A stretch of DNA of 8,781 bases from a bacterium (GCA_021799965.1 JAJYZL010000019.1:1-8781); one strand, 5' to 3'. Shown: positions 1-5,784, numbered from the stretch's first letter. Made by a program: numbers and translations. Notes: generated by a model not told the origin, from the letters alone.

Positions 1-444
1 ATGAAAGAAATGATGAGGAAGAAAAAGGCGAATCTGGGAATGGAAAGATCCGGCCATTATTATTTCAGGGAATTTTTTAATTGCGACAGCGGTATTTTTG
101 TGGCTTTGCAGATGATTAATTTTGTCGGCGGAGCAAGAGAAAGAATTTCAGAATATGCTAATAGTTTGCCCAAATATTATCAGATACCGGAAACTAATTT
201 TCGTTTGCCGGTCAGTGAAGACGGCAACGAACTCAAGAAAAAGTTAGAAAAGATTAAAAATTTATATAAAGATCGGGCAATTCGGGTTTCGGAAAATGAC
301 GGATTACTAATGGAGTTCGGGGATTGGTGGATGAGCCTGCGTCTTTCTAACTCGGAAAATCTTTTGCGGTTAAATATGGAGGCCGTGAATGAAAAAATAT
401 TAGACTTTCAATATAAAAAAATAAAAAAAATTCTACCCCGATAA
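1..444 (+). CDS. manB: Phosphomannomutase/phosphoglucomutase, C-terminal part (5' end outside window)
   Basis: Alpha-D-phosphohexomutase family enzyme that interconverts hexose 6-phosphate and hexose 1-phosphate, the entry to GDP-mannose or UDP-glucose type sugar donors in the cytoplasm. Visible are the sugar-recognition loop ERSGHYYF (residues 15-22, family GExSGH) and the C-terminal phosphate-binding loop RLSNSENLLRL (114-124, family RPSNTEPLLRL), here with both prolines replaced. Family members are about 450 residues, so roughly 300 residues with the phosphoserine and metal-binding domains lie upstream. The ATG at position 1 is very probably an internal methionine, since this sequence matches the middle of domain 3 and not a protein start. 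Whether it prefers mannose or glucose cannot be told from this part. It fits the glycan genes at 4337-7122. Stop TAA; no terminator hairpin follows. Confidence 0.85.
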   Translation: MKEMMRKKKANLGMERSGHYYFREFFNCDSGIFVALQMINFVGGARERISEYANSLPKYYQIPETNFRLPVSEDGNELKKKLEKIKNLYKDRAIRVSENDGLLMEFGDWWMSLRLSNSENLLRLNMEAVNEKILDFQYKKIKKILPR

Positions 445-454
445 TTTCCAGCTC

Positions 455-483
455 TTGCCAAAATTAGCATTTAGTGTTAGCAT
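455..483 (+). promoter_or_regulatory. Possible promoter of the 541 gene
   Basis: TTGCCA (455-460, five of six matches to TTGACA) lies 17 bases before TAGCAT (478-483, four of six matches to TATAAT). Transcription would begin near 490 and give a leader of about 50 bases carrying the Shine-Dalgarno. A direct repeat TTAGCAT (464-470 and 477-483) overlaps it. Sequence-only prediction. Confidence 0.35.
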
Positions 484-526
484 ATAAACTCGTTTGAATT
501 AGTTCTTTTGAAAATCAAATAAATTC

Positions 527-535
527 AGGAGGGAG
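527..535 (+). promoter_or_regulatory. Strong Shine-Dalgarno of the 541 gene
   Basis: AGGAGGGAG ends 5 bases before the ATG at 541 and fixes that start. It is the only near-perfect ribosome binding site in the window; the other starts have A/T-rich or weakly purine-rich upstream sequence. Confidence 0.8.
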
Positions 536-540
536 ATAGT

Positions 541-984
541 ATGCACAAAAAATTGTATTCGTGGCAGAAGTCGAGGAGGACCAACAAGGAATCTACCAGA
601 TTCGCTGAGGCGTTTGAGGCTGCGGCGTGCCGCAATCAAAAAATGTCTTTAGCCAACATCGTCTTTAAGATGATGAGTGGGGAAGGATGTTTTTCGTTCA
701 AGACGGATCTGGAATTCGCAGTCGATCTCGACGCATTCAATAACGAGAAGCCTGCGAATATGGCCGATCTTTTACTGACCTTCGGTTTTCCCAAGGATCT
801 GGAAAATAAAACTCGGACGTTTGAGCAAAATGCGGCTTTCGCAAAGATGCTTAAGCACGTACTCAAGCACAATCCGGATCTGACCATCGGCGAAATTCGC
901 GCTTACGTGGTGATGGGACAGTCTTACTGCTCGTATCACAAGGACGAGGATCTCGCGGAGAGAATGGAGGCATTCGGGTCCTAA
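541..984 (+). CDS. Hypothetical protein, unrecognised, 147 aa
   Basis: I do not recognise this family. The protein is soluble, with no signal peptide or membrane segment. It has a basic N-terminus (residues 1-20), a probably helical, charged C-terminal half, and cysteines at 30, 50 and 130 that do not form a CxxC motif. It is a real gene by signals: a strong Shine-Dalgarno 5 bases before the ATG, an uninterrupted frame, and an intrinsic terminator 6 bases after the stop. Base use differs from the neighbours: more C-ending codons (7 of 12 phenylalanine codons are TTC) and visibly higher GC. That, with the Shine-Dalgarno, suggests either high expression or a different origin. It stands alone as a one-gene transcription unit between the phosphomannomutase and the hairpin block. 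Confidence 0.8.
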   Translation: MHKKLYSWQKSRRTNKESTRFAEAFEAAACRNQKMSLANIVFKMMSGEGCFSFKTDLEFAVDLDAFNNEKPANMADLLLTFGFPKDLENKTRTFEQNAAFAKMLKHVLKHNPDLTIGEIRAYVVMGQSYCSYHKDEDLAERMEAFGS

Positions 985-990
985 AAAAAT

Positions 991-1023
991 AATCCCCTGC
1001 GTTGTTAAACGCGGGGGATTTTT
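991..1023 (+). terminator. Intrinsic terminator after the 541 gene
   Basis: A 13-bp stem (991-1003 with 1008-1020, one G-T pair) with a GTTA loop is followed by a T run at 1019-1023. The stem is GC-rich in its centre. An A run at 983-989 upstream means it could also work on the minus strand. Confidence 0.9.
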
Positions 1024-1045
1024 ATATGCCATCCAGCATTCAAAA

Positions 1046-1066
1046 CCCCAGGTTTATGACCTGGGG
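1046..1066. repeat. 21-nt hairpin, copy 1 of a pair
   Basis: Stem CCCCAGGT / ACCTGGGG (8 bp) with loop TTATG. On the minus strand it is followed by TTTT, so it could be a second, back-up terminator for the minus-strand gene at 1176-1748. It is a diverged copy of the hairpin at 1146-1166: the two differ by four transitions only, two of which form a compensated base pair. Confidence 0.75.
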
Positions 1067-1077
1067 ATGGAGGCATT

Positions 1078-1119
1078 TCTGCTGTCTTCGTATAATCATT
1101 ATTATACGAAGACAGCAGA
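1078..1119. repeat. 19-bp perfect inverted repeat, 4-nt loop
   Basis: Arms 1078-1096 and 1101-1119 are exact reverse complements, with loop CATT. No T run follows on either strand, so it is not a standard terminator. It is centred between the two related 21-nt hairpins. The arms carry TATAAT on both strands (1091-1096 plus, 1101-1106 minus). Function unknown. Confidence 0.85.
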
Positions 1120-1138
1120 CAAGCTAAGCTTGAACTAT

Positions 1139-1167
1139 AAAAATACCCTAGGTCTACGACCTAGGGT
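1139..1167 (-). terminator. Terminator of the minus-strand exonuclease gene; hairpin copy 2
   Basis: A 9-bp perfect stem, ACCCTAGGT (1145-1153) with ACCTAGGGT (1159-1167), and a 5-nt loop. Read on the minus strand it starts 8 bases after the stop codon and is followed by ATTTTT (1144-1139), the layout of an intrinsic terminator. It is related to the hairpin at 1046-1066. Confidence 0.75.
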
Positions 1168-1175
1168 TCTTTATT

Positions 1176-1748
1176 TTAAAACAAGAAATTTCCCAGAGGA
1201 ATTTTTCCGTTCCAATCAAATTCAACTTTAGCAATGGAGCGTCCGTGATTTGTCGGCACCATTAAATAGCCTTGTTTTTTGCCGAGATCGTAAAGCTCCT
1301 TGGTTATTTTCACGTCGTTAATGCAATAATTTTTCAGATCGTCCCAGCGCTTTTCATTATAAAATTTTATGGCTTCCAGACCGTGCGCGGTTTTGCCGAC
1401 TTTCAAATTAGTCATAGCCAAAGTATCCAGCTTTACCCTGTGCCCGAGCTTTTCTTCTATTTCATCTAAAATATCCAAGCTTTCAATGGCTTTTACGTTG
1501 CAATCGTAATATTTATTTAAAATAGGAATATCAAAGCGGTTTGAACTAAAGCCTACTATCAGATCGGTAGATTTTAAAATAGGTTCAAAATCCTTGAATT
1601 CGTGCTCAAAAAAACCGAAGTATTTATCCTGGTTGTATGAATAAACACCCACAAAAGACATTTCCAGATCAAGAAGATGGTCTTGTCCACCTACGTCTTC
1701 AAAGGTATTTTTCGTCTCAATGTCTATGACTAATTTATCGTGCTGCAT
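1176..1748 (-). CDS. DEDDy-type 3'-5' exonuclease / RNase H-like domain protein
   Basis: Ribonuclease H-fold nuclease of the DEDD exonuclease superfamily, resembling YprB-like proteins. The metal-binding motifs are visible: ExoI DIE (D9, E11), ExoII GFSSNRFD (N70, D73) and ExoIII YCIND (Y141, D145), the Yx3D spacing typical of the DEDDy subgroup. An LDT at 107-109 sits between ExoII and ExoIII. At 190 residues it is just the nuclease domain, with no polymerase, helicase or binding domain attached. It would act in the cytoplasm on single-stranded DNA or RNA ends; the substrate cannot be told. There is no Shine-Dalgarno before the ATG (upstream is T/A-rich). It is transcribed alone on the minus strand and ends in the terminator at 1139-1167, possibly backed by 1046-1066. 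The fold assignment is firm, the exact family less so. Confidence 0.75.
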   Translation of the reverse strand: MQHDKLVIDIETKNTFEDVGGQDHLLDLEMSFVGVYSYNQDKYFGFFEHEFKDFEPILKSTDLIVGFSSNRFDIPILNKYYDCNVKAIESLDILDEIEEKLGHRVKLDTLAMTNLKVGKTAHGLEAIKFYNEKRWDDLKNYCINDVKITKELYDLGKKQGYLMVPTNHGRSIAKVEFDWNGKIPLGNFLF

Positions 1749-1757
1749 TTTTAAAAA

Positions 1758-1805
1758 TTAAAACATTAACGAGTTAATGGGTTAAAGAATTGTTTTACTA
1801 ACAGA
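1758..1805 (+). repeat. Array of six 8-bp TTAA units (left, plus orientation)
   Basis: Six consecutive 8-base units start at 1758, 1766, 1774, 1782, 1790 and 1798. Four begin with TTAA exactly, one is TTGT... and one CTAA.... The unit TTAATGGG is at 1774-1781. An inverted counterpart lies at 1943-1990. Confidence 0.6.
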
Positions 1806-1831
1806 CTATATTTAGGGCGTTTGAATGTCAA
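1805..1831 (-). promoter_or_regulatory. Possible promoter of the exonuclease gene
   Basis: On the minus strand a perfect TTGACA (1831-1826) precedes TATAGT (1810-1805, five of six matches). The spacer is 15 bases, shorter than the ideal 17. Transcription would start near 1798, giving a leader of about 50 bases that covers the left 8-bp repeat array. Confidence 0.45.
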
Positions 1832-1942
1832 TGATAGAATATGTAGGGCGCTAACTGATTAGCTGATTAAAAAGTTGGCTATCTTGAGCATAAAAGAAAA
1901 GACGGAGAATTTATTCAGAAAAACCGATAATTTCTCGCAAGT

Positions 1943-1990
1943 CTTTTTAACCAACCAACCCATTAATTCTTTAGTGCTTTAATTGGTTAA
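1943..1990 (-). repeat. Array of six 8-bp TTAA units (right, minus orientation)
   Basis: Read on the minus strand, six 8-base units occupy 1990 down to 1943 without a break in phase. Four begin with TTAA, one CTAA and one TTGG. TTAATGGG recurs at 1966-1959. It is the same length (48 bp) as the left array and inverted relative to it, with 137 bp between. Confidence 0.6.
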
Positions 1991-2001
1991 TCGAATTATT
2001 G

Positions 2002-2007
2002 TATAAT
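2002..2007 (+). promoter_or_regulatory. -10 box for the glycine-rich protein gene (leaderless start)
   Basis: A perfect TATAAT ends 6 bases before the ATG at 2014, so transcription would begin at or next to the start codon. No clear -35 box is visible, and there is no Shine-Dalgarno. This supports ATG 2014 over the in-frame TTG at 1999, which overlaps the promoter. Confidence 0.55.
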
Positions 2008-2013
2008 AAAGTC

Positions 2014-3555
2014 ATGACAAATAAATTTAATTTCTGGAAATTAGCAACCTCCATTTCTTTAGTTGGTTTAGCTTTAGTATTGATTTATCAGGTTTCTTAT
2101 GCTTGGACAAATCCAACTTCTAATCCGCCAAGTGGCGCGGGAGCAATTACGGCAAACGGCGGAAAAGTTGGTATTGGAACGGCTGCCCCCGCCGGAACAC
2201 TTGATATTGTAAACACGTTAGACGGAAGTCCTTCTTTGAGGATTAGCAATACAGTTTCTAATAACCCATATATTCAATTTCAAAGCGGGGGTTTTATTCA
2301 GGATTTAGGAAGCGGCGCTTTGAGAGAAAGAGCTAGCGGTACTTCCGGATATTTAGTATTTGACACAAATAGTACCGAAAGAGTTCGTATTGACTCTAGT
2401 GGAAACGTTGGCATAGGGACAGCGGCGCCGTCTGCTAAGCTTCATGTTTCTGGTGGCGCGATAAAAAATGATGGTACGGGAGCTGGCATTACTACGGCGG
2501 GCAACGTTCTTTCAACCGGCTTGGAGGTTGATGGATATGGGGCCGGAAGCGGAATTATTAAATTGCAGGGTAACCCCGGCGACCCTCAGTATTACACTAA
2601 TTTTAATCAGGCTTATGGCGGTCATGGACTTACAATCACGGCGCATAATTATGGCGTGTCGGATACTATTATGAATTTGTATGGCGGCAATGTCGGTATT
2701 GGAACGACTAATCCGGGCGCAGCTTTAGAAGTCAATGGAGCATTAAAATTATCTGGTAGTTCGCCGACGTATAAGATCACTAATGTTCTTGACCCTACGG
2801 CCTCATCTGATGTGGCAACTAAGGCCTATGTGGATGCGGCGGGCGTAGTAAGAACTCCTCATACACAGGTTTTTACTTCTAGCGGAACTTGGAGTTATTC
2901 TTCCGCTGGTTCGCCAAGCGCGGTTTATGTATTTTTGGTTGCCGGCGGCGGAGGTGGCGCCGTTTACGGCGGCGGAGGTGGCGGAGCAGTTGTCCGTCAA
3001 TGGGTTTCTGTGTCTGGAGATATTACTGTAACAATCGGTGGCGGCGGAGCGGGTGGCACTTCCAGCTCCAATGGAACAAATGGTGGTAACTCTACTATGT
3101 CTGGTGGAGTATCTTTAACGGCTTATGGGGGTGGGGGTGGAGGAACCGGAACCGGCGCGGGATCAAATGGTGGGACGGGCGGGGGAGGTGGCGGGAGGGG
3201 CGGCGGAGGTGGTGGTGGTGCCGGTGGTGTTGGCGGGGACGGTTGGACCGTTAACAGTTCCGCTGTTGTGATAGCTGGGGGTGGTGGTTCTCAGGGCGGG
3301 GCCGGTGGTCGGGGTTTTAACTATTCATCTGGTTACTTTGGCGGCGGTAATGGTGGTATTGGCATCGATGGTTTTGGAGGGGGCGGAGGAGGGACTGGGC
3401 CTAATAGTCTTGGCAGTGGGTCATCCGGCGGTGGAGCGGCTACTACGGGTACGGGAATGGCTGGAACGGCGAATACGGGTGGTGGTGGTGGTGGTGGTGC
3501 TGTTGCTGGTGGTGCCGGTGGTTCGGGTTATGCTTATATAATGTGGTATCAGTAA
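2014..3555 (+). CDS. Secreted/anchored glycine-rich surface protein with phage-fibre-like repeats
   Basis: Probable cell-surface protein of 513 residues. Residues 8-30 form a signal peptide or anchor with a possible cleavage site after SYA (28-30), followed by WTNPTSNPPSG, a style seen in parcubacterial exported proteins. Three copies of a [K/N]VGIGTxxP block (51-65, 131-145, 226-240) and a DPTASSDVATKAYVDA segment (about 260-275) resemble phage tail-fibre shafts. Residues 286-513 begin HTQVFTSSGTWSY and continue as long Gly runs ending YAYIMWYQ, as in the glycine-rich domain of phage tail and adhesin proteins. Such domains can pack as polyglycine-II helices; here that is inference. The likely role is adhesion or a surface fibre, probably trimeric. 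No prophage genes surround it. ATG 2014 was chosen because TTG 1999 overlaps the -10 box. A terminator follows. Confidence 0.8.
   Translation: MTNKFNFWKLATSISLVGLALVLIYQVSYAWTNPTSNPPSGAGAITANGGKVGIGTAAPAGTLDIVNTLDGSPSLRISNTVSNNPYIQFQSGGFIQDLGSGALRERASGTSGYLVFDTNSTERVRIDSSGNVGIGTAAPSAKLHVSGGAIKNDGTGAGITTAGNVLSTGLEVDGYGAGSGIIKLQGNPGDPQYYTNFNQAYGGHGLTITAHNYGVSDTIMNLYGGNVGIGTTNPGAALEVNGALKLSGSSPTYKITNVLDPTASSDVATKAYVDAAGVVRTPHTQVFTSSGTWSYSSAGSPSAVYVFLVAGGGGGAVYGGGGGGAVVRQWVSVSGDITVTIGGGGAGGTSSSNGTNGGNSTMSGGVSLTAYGGGGGGTGTGAGSNGGTGGGGGGRGGGGGGGAGGVGGDGWTVNSSAVVIAGGGGSQGGAGGRGFNYSSGYFGGGNGGIGIDGFGGGGGGTGPNSLGSGSSGGGAATTGTGMAGTANTGGGGGGGAVAGGAGGSGYAYIMWYQ
3478..3498 (+). repeat. (GGT)7 trinucleotide tract
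   Basis: Seven GGT codons in a row encode a heptaglycine near the C-terminus of the glycine-rich protein. Other Gly runs in the gene use mixed GGN codons, so this pure tract is the one most likely to vary in length by slippage, always in frame. Confidence 0.85.
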
Positions 3556-3584
3556 GCCAAAACTCCCCAAAATATTTATAATGA

Positions 3585-3613
3585 CTAAAAAATCCCTTTT
3601 CGGGATTTTTTAG
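3585..3613 (+). terminator. Intrinsic terminator after the glycine-rich protein gene
   Basis: A 12-bp perfect stem (3585-3596 with 3602-3613), loop TTTTC, built from an A run, TCCC/GGGA and a T run. The symmetry means it could act on both strands. It separates the surface protein from the signal peptidase gene. Confidence 0.85.
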
Positions 3614-3615
3614 TT

Positions 3616-3624
3616 TGTGATAAT
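3616..3624 (+). promoter_or_regulatory. Possible extended -10 promoter of the signal peptidase gene
   Basis: TGT followed by GATAAT (3619-3624) matches an extended -10 element. Transcription would start near 3631, leaving a leader of about 6 bases before ATG 3637. There is no Shine-Dalgarno. A TATAAA at 3626-3631 is an alternative -10. Confidence 0.4.
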
Positions 3625-3636
3625 ATATAAAATATT

Positions 3637-4242
3637 ATGAATTGGCGCAAAAATAAATCTGTGGCAGCCGTTGGTTTAATAATTATCTTATTGATAGTTG
3701 CGTTAATTTTATTTTTTATAAATCGAATGTTGCAGCCTGTTTTTAATAATCTAGAAAATCAGAATGCCGAGAGCTTGACAACGTCTAATCCTGCTTCTTG
3801 CGTGGTCACCAAAGAAGAAAAAATTGTTTCCGGCCAATCAATGGCGCCGTTAATTAAAGATGGGCAAACTATTAAAATCCTTTTCGATTATTATAAATGT
3901 CATGGCGTAGAAAGAAATGATGTAGTGGCTTACAAGTTTAGTGGCGACGCAAATCCGATAATCAAAATGATTAAGGGTATGCCCGGCGACACCTTTCATC
4001 TTCTGCGGGCGTCCGGCAGCTGTTGGAATATCTTAATCAATAATGAATTTTTGAAAAATTCCCAAAACATTTCTTATTGTTTCCCCGATGATCGTAGATT
4101 GGCTCTATACGAAAAAGACTATAATGGTCTGATTCCAAAAAATGCTTACTTAATCTTTGGTGATCAGCCCGGCGGATCTTTAGATTCTAGCGTTTTCGGT
4201 TTGATTGATCAGGGTGATATTTTAGGTAAAGTTGAATATTAG
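3637..4242 (+). CDS. lepB: Signal peptidase I (S26 family)
   Basis: Membrane-bound serine protease that removes signal peptides from exported proteins at the outer face of the membrane. One N-terminal membrane segment (about residues 9-30) is followed by the extracytoplasmic catalytic domain. The family boxes are clear: SGQSMAP (65-71) with nucleophile S68; IIKMIKGMPGD (108-118) with general base K110 in the position of the family KRxxGxPGD lysine; and GDQPGGSLDSSVFG (175-188). The length of 201 residues is normal. Four cysteines (55, 88, 129, 148) all lie in the external domain, which is unusual and may mean disulfides. It is its own transcription unit between the surface-protein terminator and a convergent gene; the neighbouring glycine-rich protein is a plausible substrate, but this is not shown. 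Stop TAG. Confidence 0.93.
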   Translation: MNWRKNKSVAAVGLIIILLIVALILFFINRMLQPVFNNLENQNAESLTTSNPASCVVTKEEKIVSGQSMAPLIKDGQTIKILFDYYKCHGVERNDVVAYKFSGDANPIIKMIKGMPGDTFHLLRASGSCWNILINNEFLKNSQNISYCFPDDRRLALYEKDYNGLIPKNAYLIFGDQPGGSLDSSVFGLIDQGDILGKVEY

Positions 4243-4264
4243 GGAGTATTAAGAAGCCCGACTT

Positions 4265-4311
4265 CCCGATAATGATTTATGGGGGTAGGCTCATTTCCCA
4301 CCATTTGAGCC
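4265..4311. other. Two weak hairpins between convergent genes
   Basis: The gap between the signal peptidase and flippase genes holds CCC-G-ATAA / TTATGGG (4265-4283, one bulge) and GGCTCA / TGAGCC (4288-4311, 12-nt loop). Neither is followed by a clear T run. They may end transcription for the two convergent units; evidence is weak. Confidence 0.3.
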
Positions 4312-4336
4312 GATAGGCGGATAGAAAGAAAATTTT

Positions 4337-5779
4337 TTATCTATAAATTAATTCCAATAATCTTTCTTTTTGGATTTTTAGGATTAATAAGTAAGCGCAA
4401 ATTGAAATTAAGATATTGATTAATAGCGGAACGCCGGCAATTTGTATTAAATAAGTAAGTATTGCCATAGTAACTCCGGCAATAATCATTTTTTTAATGT
4501 TTGGAAAAACGGAGAACGGATTGGTGATCTGCATTTTATGCCAGATAAAGTAATTGGAAACTATTTGAGTTAAAAGTGTGGCAACCGAAGAGCCGCCGAT
4601 TCCCCATTTTGGTATTAAAAGAAGGTCAAAAATAATATTTCCAATAGCGCCTATCATTGAAAATGTAATAAAGTTTTTTTGTTTTTCGTGAGCCAAAACG
4701 GAATTGCTAACTATAGCGGAGGGGAAAATTATCAAAATTGTCGCCATCAAAATTTGAAATGAGAGTGTTGCGGGGCGATATTCTTTGCCGAAAACTAGAT
4801 CAATTATTGGGCCACCCAAGATTATTCCTCCGAGTGCTATAGGAATTGCCGCCAAAAAGGATGCAGCTATCGCTTGCTCTAAAACTTTCTTTCCGCCTTC
4901 CAATCCTTCTTTTAATGTTTTGGTCAGCGCCGGAAAAATACTTACAGCAAAAAGCGAGGCCATTGTGTATAGGACGTATATTGGTTTTTGAGCAGCTGAA
5001 TAATATCCCGTTTCTGCCGCTGGCCGCATCCAGCCGATTATGACCAGATCGGTATTCAGCATTATGGATCCCAAAAAGCTGGCGAGGGCGAAAGGAAGAG
5101 AAGACTTAAGAAGCGGCCACACTAGTGAAGGGTCGAACTCTGAAAAAGAAGCGGTAAAATGGTCTTTGAGCAGGAAAAATATTCCAAGGAATCCAACAAC
5201 TACACCTAAAAGATAACCGATGGCGAGAGATTGGCTGTTTGGCGAAACGAATAGAAAAAATAATCCGAATGCGGTGATAAAAAAATTGGTAAGGATCTCG
5301 TTAAGCGCTTCGTATTGCATCTTTTCTTTGGCACGGCTTATAACAAAGCCAAAGTTTCTCAAGCTATCAAATAAAAGTATCAAGGAAACTACGGGCATCA
5401 GCTTTTTGGCTTCGGGAATATTCGTAATGTATGGTGCTCCGAAGATCAAAATGAAAATTCCTATTGCTAGCAGAATAAGTTTTAAGCAGAAAGCGGTTGA
5501 AAAATATCTCTTGGAGTGTTCAGGGGTTTTGGCTGATTCGCGCGTGACTATGGCGCCCATTCCTATATCCGAAAATATTGTCATAAAAGCCACCAGTGTC
5601 ATTACATATGAAAAAGCGCCCCAGCTTGATGGTCCTAAAACGCGTGCGGCAAAAATTATAAGTCCCATTCTTACGAATCTGCCGGAAACTTGCCCAAAAA
5701 ATAGCCAAAAAGTGTTTTTGGCTACAGTTTGTCTGAGACTTTGGTTTTCAAAAAGAAAAGACCTTATTTTTCTAAGCAT
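4337..5779 (-). CDS. Oligosaccharide flippase (Wzx/PST family, MOP superfamily)
   Basis: Multi-pass membrane protein that moves lipid-linked oligosaccharides across the cytoplasmic membrane for surface glycan assembly. Its 480 residues are mostly hydrophobic, with 12 or more helices from about residue 23 to the end. Family signs are the N-terminal AARVLGPSSWGAFSY (44-58), FSDIGMGAIVTRESA (69-83) and the central DLVIIGWMRPAAETGYYSAA (244-263), the conserved D...G.Y..A region that opens the second half of the transporter. It starts 5 bases after the stop of the sugar transferase gene, so the two are almost certainly one operon with the transferase first. There is no Shine-Dalgarno before ATG 5779, consistent with coupling to the upstream gene. 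The substrate cannot be read from sequence. Stop TAA. Confidence 0.9.
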   Translation of the reverse strand: MLRKIRSFLFENQSLRQTVAKNTFWLFFGQVSGRFVRMGLIIFAARVLGPSSWGAFSYVMTLVAFMTIFSDIGMGAIVTRESAKTPEHSKRYFSTAFCLKLILLAIGIFILIFGAPYITNIPEAKKLMPVVSLILLFDSLRNFGFVISRAKEKMQYEALNEILTNFFITAFGLFFLFVSPNSQSLAIGYLLGVVVGFLGIFFLLKDHFTASFSEFDPSLVWPLLKSSLPFALASFLGSIMLNTDLVIIGWMRPAAETGYYSAAQKPIYVLYTMASLFAVSIFPALTKTLKEGLEGGKKVLEQAIAASFLAAIPIALGGIILGGPIIDLVFGKEYRPATLSFQILMATILIIFPSAIVSNSVLAHEKQKNFITFSMIGAIGNIIFDLLLIPKWGIGGSSVATLLTQIVSNYFIWHKMQITNPFSVFPNIKKMIIAGVTMAILTYLIQIAGVPLLINILISICAYLLILKIQKERLLELIYR

Positions 5780-5784
5780 TAGAG

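Noticed and set aside
464..490. CIRCE-like heat-shock operator suggested by repeated TTAGCAT
   Set aside because: CIRCE is an inverted repeat TTAGCACTC-N9-GAGTGCTAA; here the TTAGCAT copies are direct, and the second arm is missing.
1758..1990. CRISPR array
   Set aside because: The units are 8 bp, degenerate and contiguous, with no spacers and no cas genes nearby.
1999..2013. Upstream TTG start extending the glycine-rich protein by five residues
   Set aside because: The TTG overlaps the TATAAT box at 2002-2007, so an mRNA from that promoter would not contain it; the ATG at 2014 also gives a normal signal peptide.
2889..3541. Out-of-frame open readings within the Gly-rich coding region
   Set aside because: They arise from GGN-rich sequence read in other frames and give Arg/Val/Trp-rich or low-complexity products with no start signals.
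2014..3555. Prophage tail-fibre gene
   Set aside because: It has an N-terminal signal peptide, is flanked by signal peptidase and glycan genes, and no phage structural, lysis or integration gene is present.
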